From positions 186,001-250,000 of the forward strand of contig JABSSW010000037.1 in the NCBI GenBank assembly GCA_018902385.1: a stretch of 64,000 nt of DNA, written 5' to 3'. The stretch is from Physcia stellaris. Taxonomy: Eukaryota; Ascomycota; Lecanoromycetes; Caliciales; Physciaceae. The notes under the pieces are model-generated. The model saw nothing but the letters and a program-made list of their open reading frames with translations. It was not told the DNA's origin and searched no databases. Made by a program: the position numbers and the translations under genes. Shown piece after piece: positions 10,951 to 22,500 of this stretch (positions are counted from its first letter, which is position 1; every line of letters starts with the position of its first letter).

Positions 10951-13789
10951 TCATTTCATTGTGCTGTCGACCAATTCCCGATACATCTGTTTCACATCTG
11001 CCACGTCAGCCTTCAGTTCTTCTACCGTCTCACTCTTTTCCCCCAACATTTCTAGCGTTGTCAGATATCGCTCCTGTATTGCTTGATTCTCTTTTTCGAG
11101 TGCTTGAATCCGTCCGTCGACCTTGCGCTTCTCTTCTACCTCGCGCATTAGGCTTACAACTTGGTCTCTAGCTTCATCTCGTTGTTGGGATAGGCGAGCA
11201 ACTTCGTCCTTTGAGGCAGCTTTCTCACTTTCGAGCCTCCGAACCGCGGCGGACATGCGCTCGACGAGCATAACGGACGGACCAGCACCTCCAGTAGAAG
11301 CAGAGATGACGTCGTTGATGGTGTTCTCTTGGGATGCAGGGGTTCGAACTCCGTCGAAGAGATCATCTTGATCATCATGCACGGTTATAGATGGAGTCTC
11401 AGGCACTGTGCCATTCACCGAAGACGGATTTGTGAAAGTAACAGAACCCTGCCGGGAAAGAGGGCGAATCTCTGCTGAGTGAAGTGGCTGAGTCGAAGAG
11501 CGTCGACTGACAGGTCGCTCCACGAGTACTCCGGACATGGCTAAACCATGGTAGCGTCGTCCGTGGGGACTGTGTCTATCTGGATTAGAACCATTGCGAT
11601 TCCGGCTAGAAGTGACAGGAGAATCGGTTCGGAACTGTTGATACAGAGTGTCTGGTGTTCTAGACAGTTCTTCCCTCTGTCGAGCCTTCTCCTCTTCCAC
11701 TCGTTGAGCTTGACGCGCTTCCCAGGTTTCTCGTGCAGCTTGCAAGTCTTTCCGGACCTCTGCAGTCTCAAGCTCGGCTTTACTAAGCTTTTCCTGAACG
11801 CTCATGAGCTGGGCACTCTTTTGTGTAAGCTCATGCTGCAAATCTTGGGCGTTGGCTGTGGTTCTCTCGAACTCCTCTTCAACCCTTCTTGATTTCAGGT
11901 TCTGCTGATACGTCAGCTACATTGTGAGCGTAGATGTACTGGCTTTTTATTTTTTCTTACTGTCTCGCGAGCCTTTCGACGAACGTCTGCCTCTCGCTTG
12001 GAGACGTCATCCCTCTCCTTTTCTAATGCCCCGACCCTTGCAAGCAACGAACCCTCAATCCCTTGCCAATTTTCACTTGCAACGGCATACTGGTTCTGTA
12101 ATGTCTCAATCTGCCGCAGTAGTTTAGCTTGCACGTCGCCTGTGGACCCTGCGGATGCTTCCTCCGCTCGTGCACGAAATGCTTCAAGTCGACTCTCGAG
12201 AATCTGAATGTGTGGTCAGCAGCTTATCTCAGCCCAGGAGAAGATGTTCTTACATTTTGCTCTCCTTGCCGTTCAATCTCCGCTATACGAGCACGTTCCC
12301 TATCCCGTTCGAGCTTTTCCTTCAAGTCACGGATCTCCGTCAAGTTATTTTTCTGGGTCATCTCTTTCTCTAGTCTGATTCTGGAAAGTTCATCGGCTAA
12401 TTCAGCATTTCGCTTTCTTTCCGCTTCCAGCGCTTCGCTTTGAGCCTTGCTATCGGCTTCTTGAGCGGCCTTTTGGGCATCGGAGAGTTCTCTTTGCAAG
12501 CGCGCGATAAGTGATACTTTAGAGTCTCGCTCCTCTCGCATGATCTCAAGGTCTCTCTCGAGCTTTGGAACTGACTTAGTCCTCTCGGTTGCACGACGCT
12601 CAGCTGCTTCTGCTCTTTTCGCTCTTTCTTGTGCTTCGTGTATGGTTCTATCATGCTTTTCAGCAAGTCGCCGAGATTCTGACAATTGCTTCTCATCATC
12701 TACAGATTTAGATCGAAGCTTCTTGATGATACTCATATGTTTCAACTCCGTCTGAGAAAGCTTGTGTCCCTCCTCCATGAGTAAAGCTATTTTTTCGTCT
12801 TTCGCTGCTAGCTTTTGCTCAGCACTGCCGTATTCGGCGGTAGATGAAGCATTTCTAGCTATTTCGGCAGCTTCTCTAGAGAGGTATTGAAGCTTGGACT
12901 GAAGTGCGTCAATGCGCTCCAGGTACTCATGCATTTCTTCCTGACGGCGAAGTTCCGCAGCTTCATAGTCTGATCGCATTTGCTCTATGGTCTCATGATA
13001 TTCTTCCGGAGTTTGAAGGTCCGCATCCCTTTGTATAACATTGGTCGGAGGCGAATCGACGTCAGCGGCTTCGTCTCTAGATACATCTAATGATGACTTT
13101 GTCGATTCTGTGAAAATTTCAGCCAGCTTTTCTCTTTGCGGTAGGGTCTCCTGGCGATGACACAATATGATAGGATTCGGTAATGGTATAATCAGGGGAG
13201 AAGAATACGTACGTGAGAGACCTGAATCTAATGAGGGTCGTGCGGATCCCACGATGGGTGGCGTAATGCTCGGTGCTGTCGTTGGAAGCCGCTCGTCCTG
13301 CTGGGTTAGGCCTTCAGCGTGCGCTGTATGCGTCTCATGAGGCTCGGCACATGCCTCGCTCTGCACGTTCGAGACGTCTTCTTGCTTCGTGTCGATGCTC
13401 ACTCGGGGGCTTGTGGTAACGTTGGCAGGACTCGCGGTTCGGGAGGGGACATTTGAAGTTGCTGTAGAGCTATCTCCGACCTTGGAAGTCCGATTAACCA
13501 TGGCTTTTGCCAATCGCTCATTTAGGCGATCTTGCGCCCTGTTGACTGATGGTGTCCTGGCAGCACCTTGGTAAAGTCAGCTCCAATCTCTAGTAGAATT
13601 TGGCCAGCAGGCTGCTTTACCATCCACTCTGCCTTTGGCCACCGTTGGCACCACCAAGGCTGCTCTTTTCTCCGTCTGCTGTGATTTAGAGCCATCGACT
13701 TTGCTCTTTGATGTAGTGTCTTCATCTGCAAGTATAGTATCCAGCTTCGACTCCAATCCACTGATGAATGAGCCCCATCTTCCCGCCAT
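10951..13789 (-). CDS. SGM1: Golgin Sgm1 / TATA element modulatory factor (TMF1), 892 aa
   Basis: Minus-strand exons are 13789-13621, 13566-12254, 12203-11961 and 11904-10951, with introns of 50-56 nt. The start is at 13789, giving MAGRWGSFISGLESKLDTIL, the typical N-terminal amphipathic segment of TMF/Sgm1. A Ser/Thr/Pro-rich spacer follows, then a long coiled coil dense in Glu, Lys, Arg and Leu. The last about 100 residues (LEKENQAIQERYLTTLEMLG, VADVKQMYRELV) are the conserved TMF C-terminal domain that binds Rab6/Ypt6. These Golgi tethers capture vesicles and span several hundred residues of coiled coil, as here. Confidence 0.9.
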
Positions 13790-14537
13790 CAGAGCCAATC
13801 AAGTTCAGGCTGTCTTCCTCTATCCAGTGGCATACTGTTGCTAATTGACAGAATGTAGGCTCATATGGAGTATGTCCGGTCTCGCCCGCTTGCGAATTTG
13901 AGAAGCGGAGCGGTCATTATAAAGGTAGAATATAACAGGATTTGCCAAATAACCGGAGATGCACGCCTGAAAAGGGACTGAAAAGGGAAGTATTTCCTGC
14001 GACGAGCAATGTAAACTTGCAAAGTGTACCAGCCGGATGGTTCAGAGGTTCCGTAGACTGCTGAAGGTGTCACTCGATGAGGCGATGTTTCAATAATCAA
14101 TTGGTGGTTTCACAAGCGCAAGGCGAAGTCACGGGCTCCTGGGCAAGTGTCCGGTTTACCTTACCTCCCCTCCATACAAATTAGAATACCAAATTCATTT
14201 GTTCGGTACGCATACAGCTATCTTATTTATTTAAATTTACGACGTGCATGAGCACCGCTCGCTGCTCTACAGAAAGGACAGCATATTCATTTTGAGCAAT
14301 GATGTCCTGAGATTACCGATTCATTGTGTTTGACATGAGGGACTAGGGGGACATGCTCGTAGAGATGAAGTGATCCAATTTCCTGCTCGAGTCACACGAA
14401 GAAGGACGAACGCCAATCATCAATCTACCGTATCCAAGCGCCTAGCAAGCCGAAGCCTTCTTGACCACCGCAAATTTACCACCTCAAGATTATCAATCGT
14501 CCTTGCCATTCCACCACATGAGATTGGCAGATCGTAA
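13790..14537. other. Intergenic region
   Basis: This lies upstream of SGM1 and downstream of the coiled-coil gene. No coding frame was seen. Confidence 0.55.
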
Positions 14538-15618
14538 TCATGTAAATACAATACTTCTGGAACGAGATCGTTGCCGGCCTGCTGGAGACTTCTTGCGCAC
14601 CATCAGCAATTTGTCCCTCTCCTTCTTGATTTCAAGTGTTGCATTCGTCAGTAGTCGACCTTCTCGTAGCTTGCGCGTATGCTCGAATAGAACGTCTTGG
14701 TCGTGCTCAGGTATCCATTGTTTTATCAAAATGTAATCGGAATCTCGCTACTTCATGTCAGCTGGTGCTTCAGGTCTTGATCGGTGTGTTACTCACATCG
14801 TCCCACTCCCAAGGTAGGTCATAAATGTCCAGCGTGTCTGGGCTCAGATGTTTACGATGGACTTTGATGTAGGTTGGTCGAGTGAGGTCCATTATCTTTG
14901 AGCCCTTGTCTGCTTTCCCTTTCAAAGTCTTCTCGATGCTAGCCTCCGAATAGCCTGCCTTGGTCAGGGTCTCCCTCATTCGCTCCTGAAAAGCCTTGTC
15001 TTCCTCTTCCTTCTTCTTTTTCTTCTTCATCTCTTCCTCAAGTACCTTGGCGTTGTGTTCTTCGATCACAAGCTTCTTCAGAGCTTCCTTCTCTTTAGCT
15101 TCCTTATCTTTTCTCGCCTCCTCAATAATCCTTTCCTCTTCAAATTTCTGTCTTGCAGCCTCTTCCTTTTCTCTCTCCTCCAGCTCTTCCAATCTCTGCA
15201 GTTTTCTTTCCATCTCGAGATCTGGTGGCGACGGTGTTCGGGACTTGTTCTTGTGATGTCGGCCTCGTGAGCGAGATCTCAGTCGACGACGTTCATGGCT
15301 GTGCGAGCGGTCATCATACTCTTCTGAGGAGGAGTAATGCGGGTCATGATAGCTTCTCCGCTTTCGTTCTGGAGAAGGGTCGTCCCACTGATTATTGTTG
15401 ATGATAATAGGTGCTGTTTTAGGCCCGGAATGTGAGTGCGAGCGGCGGACGCCAGCTCCAATGGTTTGTGCAGGAACAAGTAGACCATTGGCGTCCTGGT
15501 AGTAAACTTTATTATGATGTTCACTGGCGAGGCGAGGACGGTTTCGGTATGGGCGTTGATCGAGAATGACGGGTACATCGTTATAGTGTCCATATGGGTG
15601 TCCATATGGGTACTCCAT
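14538..15618 (-). CDS. Uncharacterised fungal charged coiled-coil protein, 343 aa
   Basis: Minus-strand exons are 15618-14797 and 14747-14538 (49-nt intron). The start is the first ATG (MEYPYGHPYGHYND). A longer upstream frame exists but only from a non-ATG codon. Layout: a Tyr/Pro/His-rich N-terminus, an Arg/Ser-rich stretch (SRSRGRHHKNKSRTPS), a long Glu/Lys/Arg coiled coil (about residues 140-230) with a run of Lys, then the conserved block TYIKVHRKHLSPDTLDIY, DLPWEWDDRDSDYILIKQWI and EHTRKLRE. I recognise this C-terminal block from hypothetical proteins of filamentous ascomycetes, but no function is known to me. Confidence 0.82.
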
Positions 15619-16831
15619 ATCGCGGAAGCTCGCTAGGAAAGTGGACTGCAACGATTGTATAATATAAAGGCAAGTGGTGGCAGCGACCTGCAAGGGAATG
15701 CAGATTGCAGCTGAGCCTCAAGACGACAAATGAGGTGGTCAGCAGACTTTCAGGTCACGCCTTTGGTTTAATGAGATTGACAGAATGACAAGACATTATT
15801 ATTGACAAAGTGAACAGTGTACAGGATTCAAGCAGCGGGGTCACCAGCGCATACATAGTAGTTTCTGGGAATCCTGCACGCCCAAGATTGTGGGCTGGAT
15901 TTAGTTTGTCGCTACCCCGAATCCATCCATTTACAGAAGGCTTCGGCAGCCCTATCATGCGATGCTTACCACCCTCGGATTTCTGGCCACAGACAGGGAA
16001 GATGAGGAATGCTACCTTACCTTAGGCCAGACAACCGGTCGTTTCAACTTGCAGCCTTCATCCCAACTCTCTTCGATGCATGCTCTTCATGTAATATTTT
16101 GCGCCGTGCGTGAGGGATCGTGGCCCGCGAATCAACTCTATCCTTTGTTTGGGGGCGAGCTATTCCGACCAACTCACCGCTCCTTAAATAGCTCAGAGCA
16201 AGCCCTGGGCTTGCAAAATAATTATACATCAAGAAGAGCAGCATAGCGTCGTGAGCTGGATAAGCCTGCATCTCGGCCAAATGAACATATTTGAGATGCG
16301 GCTCCGCGAAAAAAGCGGCTAAAGTTGGTTCACTCGGTGCTGACAGGAATGCTTCCTTCGCCTCATTACTGCTGCGAAAAAGCTCATCATTCTTTTTGAT
16401 CTAGCTATGTGTGCTTCATGACGGCCCTTTCCGCCTGCGTAAGAGCACTCGGTGAACACCATACCCTTCTTCCACTGAAATGCGAGCCAATAATCCAGTC
16501 ATTGTTTCCAGCAAGGCAAAAGTGGCATGGATCCCCCTATCTTCTGACTTGGTCGGATCATAATCCACCGCTTTTCTGTCATCGACTTAGACTCGTAATG
16601 CAGCTTCTGTTATACTCCAGGCACCAGTACACAAGCTGTGACTCTTGCTCAGCTAATCAGTACCATTGGGAGTTAGTGGCCACAGCAGAGACACCCGGAC
16701 TTTGATTTGCGAGCATGCGATAACAGTAATATGTGCATTCAGCTGATTATCAGAGACCCAAATTAGGTTGCGGGCTGAATCGGAGTACGTAGTGCTATCA
16801 GCCACTGCGTCTTGGCACACAGTGGGTGCTC
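15619..16831. other. Intergenic region, 1.2 kb
   Basis: No convincing gene was seen. Short open frames on both strands look like chance. One TACCTTACCTTAGG motif lies near 16012. Confidence 0.5.
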
Positions 16832-17306
16832 TCAAGATTTGCCTCCGGATTGGAAGATCCTCTCCATATGCTCCTGACTGTTTTTATACGTCGTTTCGAG
16901 ATAGTGAAGCTTCTTGTTGAGATTTGAGATATCAGACTGCAGCTCTGTGATCTCTGAGGACAGTTTCTTTTCCACTGCTGGTGTTGGACTGAAGACAAAC
17001 CTATGTAAACCAACAGATTGAATATGAATCACACTTATGACGACGAGTGCACGACTCACATCTTACCAACGCCTTCATATACTTTGGTATCTTTCGACAG
17101 TTGTTTGACCTCGCTCGAGGTGAGCTCCAGCATCCGAATATCCCGTTGCTTTGCAGATACCCCGGCCTTCACAGTGTTGATATCCCTCTGCGCAGACAAT
17201 GCTTGTGACTCAATCTCTTGTACGAGCTACTATCGGTCAGCGTTTGGCGGTTTCTCAATGGGAGGTTTCTTCGAACCTTTTGCAGGGCTTCATTTGGGAT
17301 TGACAT
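16832..17306 (-). CDS. PFD1: Prefoldin subunit 1 (beta class), 121 aa
   Basis: Minus-strand exons are 17306-17277 (30 nt), 17226-17060 and 17000-16832. The joined protein starts MSIPNEALQKLVQEIESQAL, then shows SAKQRDIRMLELTSSEVKQL, YEGVGKMFVFSP and a C-terminal helix with KKLHYLETTYKNSQEHMERI. That is the helix-hairpin-helix layout and length of eukaryotic prefoldin 1. It would form the same hexamer as the subunit 5 gene at the left edge of the window. The first intron donor is GTTCGA, less usual, but the frame requires it. Confidence 0.92.
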
Positions 17307-17918
17307 GTTCGGTTTATGGGCTCAATCGTGGTAACTGTGGGGCACCCTCACACGAACCAAATCTCATCCAGCGTTTACTTTTAGGGTTAAATAATGTCAA
17401 AACCCTTTCCCCTGTCCGGGGTATGATGAGTCTTGACTGCTCTTCAGTACTTTACGATTCAGATTTACATGTACAGAAGCAAACGTTGATATTGGTTGTT
17501 CCTGGCTTTTGTCTTTGCCAAATTCAAATGCGAGTGTAGAATTCAGTCAAATGCGGGTGTAGTATTTAGTCCTTACGCCTAGCAGCCAATCTTTTAGAGG
17601 GTTTTACGCAACGCATGAAATCGATGTCACATTCATTATTAGAGACCTAGCTGACATTCGATGTGAAGGTGGTCTCCATAAGCCCTGAAAATGCATCATC
17701 CTAGCCCTTTTTCCCTATGCTTATAATACATCGAAACTTGCTCGGCGATTATCGTCACAAGAAAAAACCCTGCTCAGTCATGATCGTTAACTCTCGAGAG
17801 ATCTTGCGAAACTTTCATAAAACGCGTATGACTCTAGCTCTAAACTTTTTGTCCTTCGGATGGATTGTCATTATATCTCAGGATATATGTCGCTAGGCAT
17901 CGTCAGCAGATGCTTAAA
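17307..17918. other. Intergenic region with a short tandem repeat
   Basis: No gene was seen. It contains two copies of a 16-bp unit at 17524-17562. Confidence 0.55.
17524..17562. repeat. Imperfect tandem duplication, 23-bp period
   Basis: TCAAATGCGAGTGTAG (17524-17539) and TCAAATGCGGGTGTAG (17547-17562) differ at one base. Function unknown. Confidence 0.75.
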
Positions 17919-19082
17919 TCAAAGGGATCCAAATACACGGTCGTACGTTCTTCTCAACAAAGGCATCTCCGTCTTGATATTCTTCAGCAGATTGAGATCG
18001 ATGTTGGCTGCCGCAACTTCGGGTTCTTTCCACTCTCCGCCGAGTCTGGCAACGACCTCACCCCATGGTGATACAATCATTGAATGACCGTAGCTGATCC
18101 GCTTCTCGTTGTGCGCACCGACTTGAGCAGCTGCTATGACATATGACTGCGTTTCAATGGCGCGGGCTCGAAGAAGAGGTTCCCAATGAGCGCGGCCAGT
18201 TGGTACAGTGAATGCCGAAGGATATGTAACGATTTGGCTGTGTTGACGCGCGAGTGCCAGACTAATCTCCGGAAAACGCAGCTGTTATGGGTGAGTTTGA
18301 AGCGGCGTCGTAGAGTCAATCAACCCACATCAAAGCAGATGGCCATCCCTACTCGTCCGACTGGAGTATCAAATGGAGGCAGTATGCTCATCCCTTTCTC
18401 GACACTGTTGCTTTCCTTCAGTACTGGCCCATCTTTGATGTCGACATCGAACAAATGCAACTTCTGATCTATTAGTCACTCGCATGATCTCGGAGTCAGC
18501 ACTTATTCTCGTCCAACTGTCAAGCCGCATGCCAAGCTTCTTGAGCAGATCGCTCCGGTGATACTTCTTGTAACTCGATTGAAGCCCTGGGTAAGAAAAA
18601 AGAGATCGCGTAAAAACGTACATCTTTGCACGATATCTCCTTGTTCGTCGATCCATATCAACGTGTTCTTCACTTTCTTCCCTCCTTGTGCAGGTTCGTG
18701 AATCCCCACATTGATTGCCAGCTTTTCTCTCCTAGCCTCTTCTTGCAGTCCCAAGACGAATACACTGTCAGTTACGGGACGGACTAGTGATATTGTTTCC
18801 GCTGCTGAATTGGCAATATAATCACTGGCTTCGGGGAGGAAGAGGGCCTGTTTGGAAGAGCACTGATTAGGTGATCTGGGTATGTGCAAAAAGACGAGCT
18901 CCTTACGGGAAAGCCGTACTTTAGCGCCAGCAGCCACAGATTTTGCTACTAATGCTTTGCATTGGGCGAGGTTACTGGACATGGAAGCTGTCGAACATAG
19001 TTGTCCTATGGCCTATACTCCAGTATTTGAATCAGCTCGTTCTTCGCATTGTCACTGTAATGTTGCATACAGCGATAGTCAT
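17919..19082 (-). CDS. NIT2: Carbon-nitrogen hydrolase, Nit2/deaminated-glutathione amidase type, 277 aa
   Basis: Five minus-strand exons: 19082-19071 (12 nt), 19012-18920, 18847-18622, 18468-18329 and 18281-17919. The nitrilase triad is visible: Glu41 in LFLPEASDY, Lys113 in RYQKLHLFDVD, Cys155 in GMAICFDLRFPE. The C-terminal part includes FTVPTGRAHWEPLLRARAIE and SMIVSPWGEVVA. The Lys motif is restored only by splicing a 153-nt intron (18469-18621). Nit1/Nit2-type amidases hydrolyse the alpha-keto amide of deaminated glutathione or omega-amides; I cannot separate those by eye. No targeting signal was seen. The 12-nt first exon is assigned by the family start MTIAAIGQLCSTASM. Confidence 0.9.
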
Positions 19083-19734
19083 TGTATAGGTCTGGAGCTA
19101 TCTTTCTCCTCCTCAACGGTAGGTGATGATAAGTCAAAGAGTAATTGTAAAGCAATTCAGATCGATAAGGAATCGAAGTAAGTACGAGGTACTCGTACGG
19201 TAAGTCCGATCAGCGCGGGCCTAAGTCAAAAGCGAGCCAAGAATTGGCGTTTCGGCAGCTAATAAATGATGCAGAGGGCCCCCTGTAAGTACATGTAGGC
19301 TGTCGCCAGGCATCCCAAACACTTTTGCCTGTCCATCTCCTTTGTTTGATCACTCTCGTCAAGAATCAAATCCTACTTACTACTCACCTCATACTACAGC
19401 TCCTCCTTCACCCTCTCGGTGCCCCTATCGCGACGCCTCTCTTTTCTGGCAGTCACAACCGTAGCCGCACAATTGCTCCATTTCGAAATTTACACACCGT
19501 TCGGGCAATGCGCCAACTACACAAGAAGCGTACCTCACCGGCGGTTGATAGCTGATGTCAATCTGTGGCCCCCAATAATCCATCGTGTCTACCACGCCAG
19601 GCCAAGAACCGACCCTCAACCATCTAGTCTTTGCATTACCGTCCCGCCTGCACCATGTGGTGATCCCACTGCATCTGTGCCGCCCTTGCATGTGATCCAC
19701 CACAGTTTTCCTGTCCAGACCTAGAGTATTGACC
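19083..19734. promoter_or_regulatory. Divergent promoter region, nitrilase / alpha-beta hydrolase
   Basis: The 652-bp spacer between divergent starts has a pyrimidine-rich stretch (19330-19480), as in fungal 5' leaders. No element was named. Confidence 0.4.
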
Positions 19735-22500
19735 ATGGGCCAAGTTGTACCTCCAGATCCTGTCATATCACCTCCAACTTCCGTGCGCATCAAGGAAAAG
19801 CGTAGAAAGTCCTTGCCAGCGAGTACCTCCGCCTCGGCTGCCCAAAAACGCTCCGCTAGCAGTGTCAATGTCCAGCCAGCATCGACTGAAGTCATCTCCT
19901 CCCTAATTTCCACCCTGTCTGCGATATCTTCTCCGGCCGAGCATCACTTCGATAGCCTTCCCACAATCACTGCTTCGCATTCGACACCTGTATCGCCTCG
20001 AGCCTGGCATACTGAACACCACTTTCCTCTTGTCTCTAAGAACGGTCATGTCTACGAGCGAGATATCTCGTCTCCTGCAAGGGCTGGATTCGGCATGGAC
20101 GCCAGCTTACCAAAGTGCCAAATGCACGAGCGGCCGTTATTAGACGTACAGACCCGGCAGTCAACGCCTTGGAGGCGTTCGTCGAAAGAGCTCCGGGATA
20201 CTCGCTTAAGGTCACAGTATGATTCGGGAACTTTAGATGATAATACGTCTAGTATTGGTAACATTACTATTGAGCCAAGGCCCCAAGACTCCTCAACCAG
20301 CGTCGCCTCGATATCAGCAGGCAAATGGAAGGGTGTGAAGGACTATCACGACTTGAGATTAAGTCTCTCCAACGACAGGATCCGCGAGGGGAAAGGACGT
20401 TTATGGATTCTCGACGGAGGTCCAGAAGTCGGGATTAGGAGTCCACCAAACAAGCCACGCCTACGACTGTCCAACTCGTCGACGCTTTCTAGCGGATCCA
20501 CCGGTCCCAGCAACCAGCCCAGTCCTATACGGATTCCCAAGCGCTCGTCATCTGCAAGGCACTCAATTGCAACTGTAGATATAGATGCCCGATCGCTAGA
20601 CTCTGGTGGTAGCCCAACGGTGGTGGGGAGTGGAAGACGTATCCCCACTCGAGATTCTTCTATGAGGCACAGTCTCAGTGCGAGTCCAGCGCAACGGTTG
20701 CCGAAATCACATCGATCTGAGCAGACCTCTCCAGAGGGCGATAAACGGCTATCTATCGACAGTCTGCCCGAATTTCCAGAACGAGAGCTGGCCCAGGTCA
20801 TGGACGATCTTGTAGAAGAGGATGAGGTGACTCGTCGGATCAAGGAGCTCAAAGACCAAAAAAGAATACGCGATCATGAGCTAATTTTGGCTAGTCCTGA
20901 CCGACGCTCACTTTCAAGAAGTCCTAGGCTGAGTCCGCAGGCAGAAGTACAACAAACGCTTGCATTGTCTCAAAACGGGAGCGCGCCTAGAACACCCTCG
21001 CCCCTAGACACGGCAGAGGTTGACGAGCAAAATGCGCGGTCTAGTGCTCCATCCCCTGCCATTGCACAGAGAATTGATCGTAATCATGGGTCGAAAATCA
21101 ATGTAATGACTCTCAAGACCACGAATGCCTCTACTACCAGGCAAAATGCGGAATTACCAAAAGCGCAAAGCAGCCCGCCGCGAAGATCGAGCTCTCGTCT
21201 CTTAAGGCGCCTATCTCGCCCAATGAGCCCTGCAACTGAAGAGAAACACAGGAGGACATTCTCCGGGGGTTTTTCGCAACCGCACACGCCTGTCGAGGAA
21301 AGACAGAGGAGTTGGGACCTGATTGACGAATCAGTGAACGAGTACCTAGCGGCACCAAGGCTGTCGCAGAGCGTCAAGGAACCTCTAACAGGCCGTCTCA
21401 TCTCCTTTTCCGAAGTTGGTGACTCTGCCGGCTCTGCGGTTTTCTGTTGTGTGGGTATGGGCTTGACTAGGTACATCACAGCATTCTATGATGAGTTGGC
21501 AACAACTCTTAAACTTCGTCTCATCACCCCCGACCGTCCTGGGGTGGGGGCGTCTGATGCTCACATTGATGGCATGGATACACCACTGGGTTGGCCGGAT
21601 GATGTGCGTGCTATCTGTCAGCACCTCAACATTACAAAGTTCTCGATACTAGCTCATTCTGCTGGCGCGATATACGCTCTAGCTACAGCTCTTCGAATGC
21701 CTCAACACATTCGAGGCCGCATACACCTTCTGGCGCCGTGGATTCCGCCCTCGCAATTATCAGCCATTGGCTCACAGCAAGAAACCCAGCCGGCAACCGC
21801 ATTGCCTTACTCCCAGCGGTTCCTAAGATCTCTGCCCGCAACCTTTCTCAAAGCTGCGAATTCCAGCTGGTTAAGCGCCACAAGTATTAGCGTTACTTCG
21901 AAGTCGCCGCGTCGTTCTAAACGCAAAGGTCAAGAACCTGAAATGGCGGATAGCCACAAAGGTAACCGAGGGCGCTCTCCAAGTCCATTCGTTGCACTGG
22001 AAAAGGGAGAAAACCAGATATCATCTTCCATGTCCAAAGACCAGGAGAACATCGTTCCTGGAAGCTCGGAGCTCCGACCAGCACTGCCGAACCGTACATC
22101 CTCACGCCTCACAGAAAAAGAGCGCCGGTCAAACTACGACAGCCGTCTCACCGAAGCAATCTGGGACCGATCAACCACGGGGGCCAACCCAGCTGTGGAC
22201 CTGCTCGTCTGCCTTGAGCGTCGTCAAACCATCGGCTTCCGATACGTGGATATCAAGAAAGCTATTGTGATCCACCATGGTAGCAAAGACACCAGGGTTC
22301 CAGTAGAGAACGTGAAGTGGCTAGGAAAGACGATGAGAAGGTGCGAAGTACGGGTGTTGGACGATGAGGGCCATGGCCTTATGGCCTCCGCCGCTGTAAT
22401 GGGCAACATTCTAATGGAGATTTCCCGTGAGTGGGACGACTGGATCAGTGTCACACGCGGACGAGGCGTCCCTGAGAGGAGAGTTACCGCTGGGATTTGA
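19735..22500 (+). CDS. Large alpha/beta-hydrolase fold protein, 921 aa, intronless
   Basis: This is a single exon. The first ATG is 19735 (MGQVVPPDPV). The first about 540 residues are Ser/Pro/Arg-rich and look disordered, with many SPR/SP/RSS motifs suggesting phosphorylation. The hydrolase domain starts near residue 555 (FCCVGMGLTRYITAFYDELA) and includes PDRPGVGASD. The nucleophile is Ser642 in AHSAGA, an elbow with Ala in place of the usual first Gly. Candidate partners are Asp852 (HHGSKDTRVP) and His880 (DEGHGLM). A charged insert separates core and C-terminal catalytic residues. Substrate unknown. Confidence 0.88.
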   Translation: MGQVVPPDPVISPPTSVRIKEKRRKSLPASTSASAAQKRSASSVNVQPASTEVISSLISTLSAISSPAEHHFDSLPTITASHSTPVSPRAWHTEHHFPLVSKNGHVYERDISSPARAGFGMDASLPKCQMHERPLLDVQTRQSTPWRRSSKELRDTRLRSQYDSGTLDDNTSSIGNITIEPRPQDSSTSVASISAGKWKGVKDYHDLRLSLSNDRIREGKGRLWILDGGPEVGIRSPPNKPRLRLSNSSTLSSGSTGPSNQPSPIRIPKRSSSARHSIATVDIDARSLDSGGSPTVVGSGRRIPTRDSSMRHSLSASPAQRLPKSHRSEQTSPEGDKRLSIDSLPEFPERELAQVMDDLVEEDEVTRRIKELKDQKRIRDHELILASPDRRSLSRSPRLSPQAEVQQTLALSQNGSAPRTPSPLDTAEVDEQNARSSAPSPAIAQRIDRNHGSKINVMTLKTTNASTTRQNAELPKAQSSPPRRSSSRLLRRLSRPMSPATEEKHRRTFSGGFSQPHTPVEERQRSWDLIDESVNEYLAAPRLSQSVKEPLTGRLISFSEVGDSAGSAVFCCVGMGLTRYITAFYDELATTLKLRLITPDRPGVGASDAHIDGMDTPLGWPDDVRAICQHLNITKFSILAHSAGAIYALATALRMPQHIRGRIHLLAPWIPPSQLSAIGSQQETQPATALPYSQRFLRSLPATFLKAANSSWLSATSISVTSKSPRRSKRKGQEPEMADSHKGNRGRSPSPFVALEKGENQISSSMSKDQENIVPGSSELRPALPNRTSSRLTEKERRSNYDSRLTEAIWDRSTTGANPAVDLLVCLERRQTIGFRYVDIKKAIVIHHGSKDTRVPVENVKWLGKTMRRCEVRVLDDEGHGLMASAAVMGNILMEISREWDDWISVTRGRGVPERRVTAGI

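Noticed and set aside
11123-12755. Ser/Leu/Phe-rich + strand frames opposite SGM1
   Set aside because: They are shadows of a Glu/Lys coiled coil on the minus strand, with no family pattern.
13130-13220. Possible intron inside SGM1 exon 2 (GTACGT...CGCCAG on the minus strand)
   Set aside because: Removing it would break the reading frame; the exon is open without it.
14996-15256. Ser/Phe-rich hydrophobic + strand frame
   Set aside because: It is antisense of the Lys/Glu-rich coiled-coil gene; it only looks membrane-like.
17018-17539. 173-codon + strand frame
   Set aside because: It overlaps the well-supported prefoldin subunit 1 exons on the other strand and has no family pattern.
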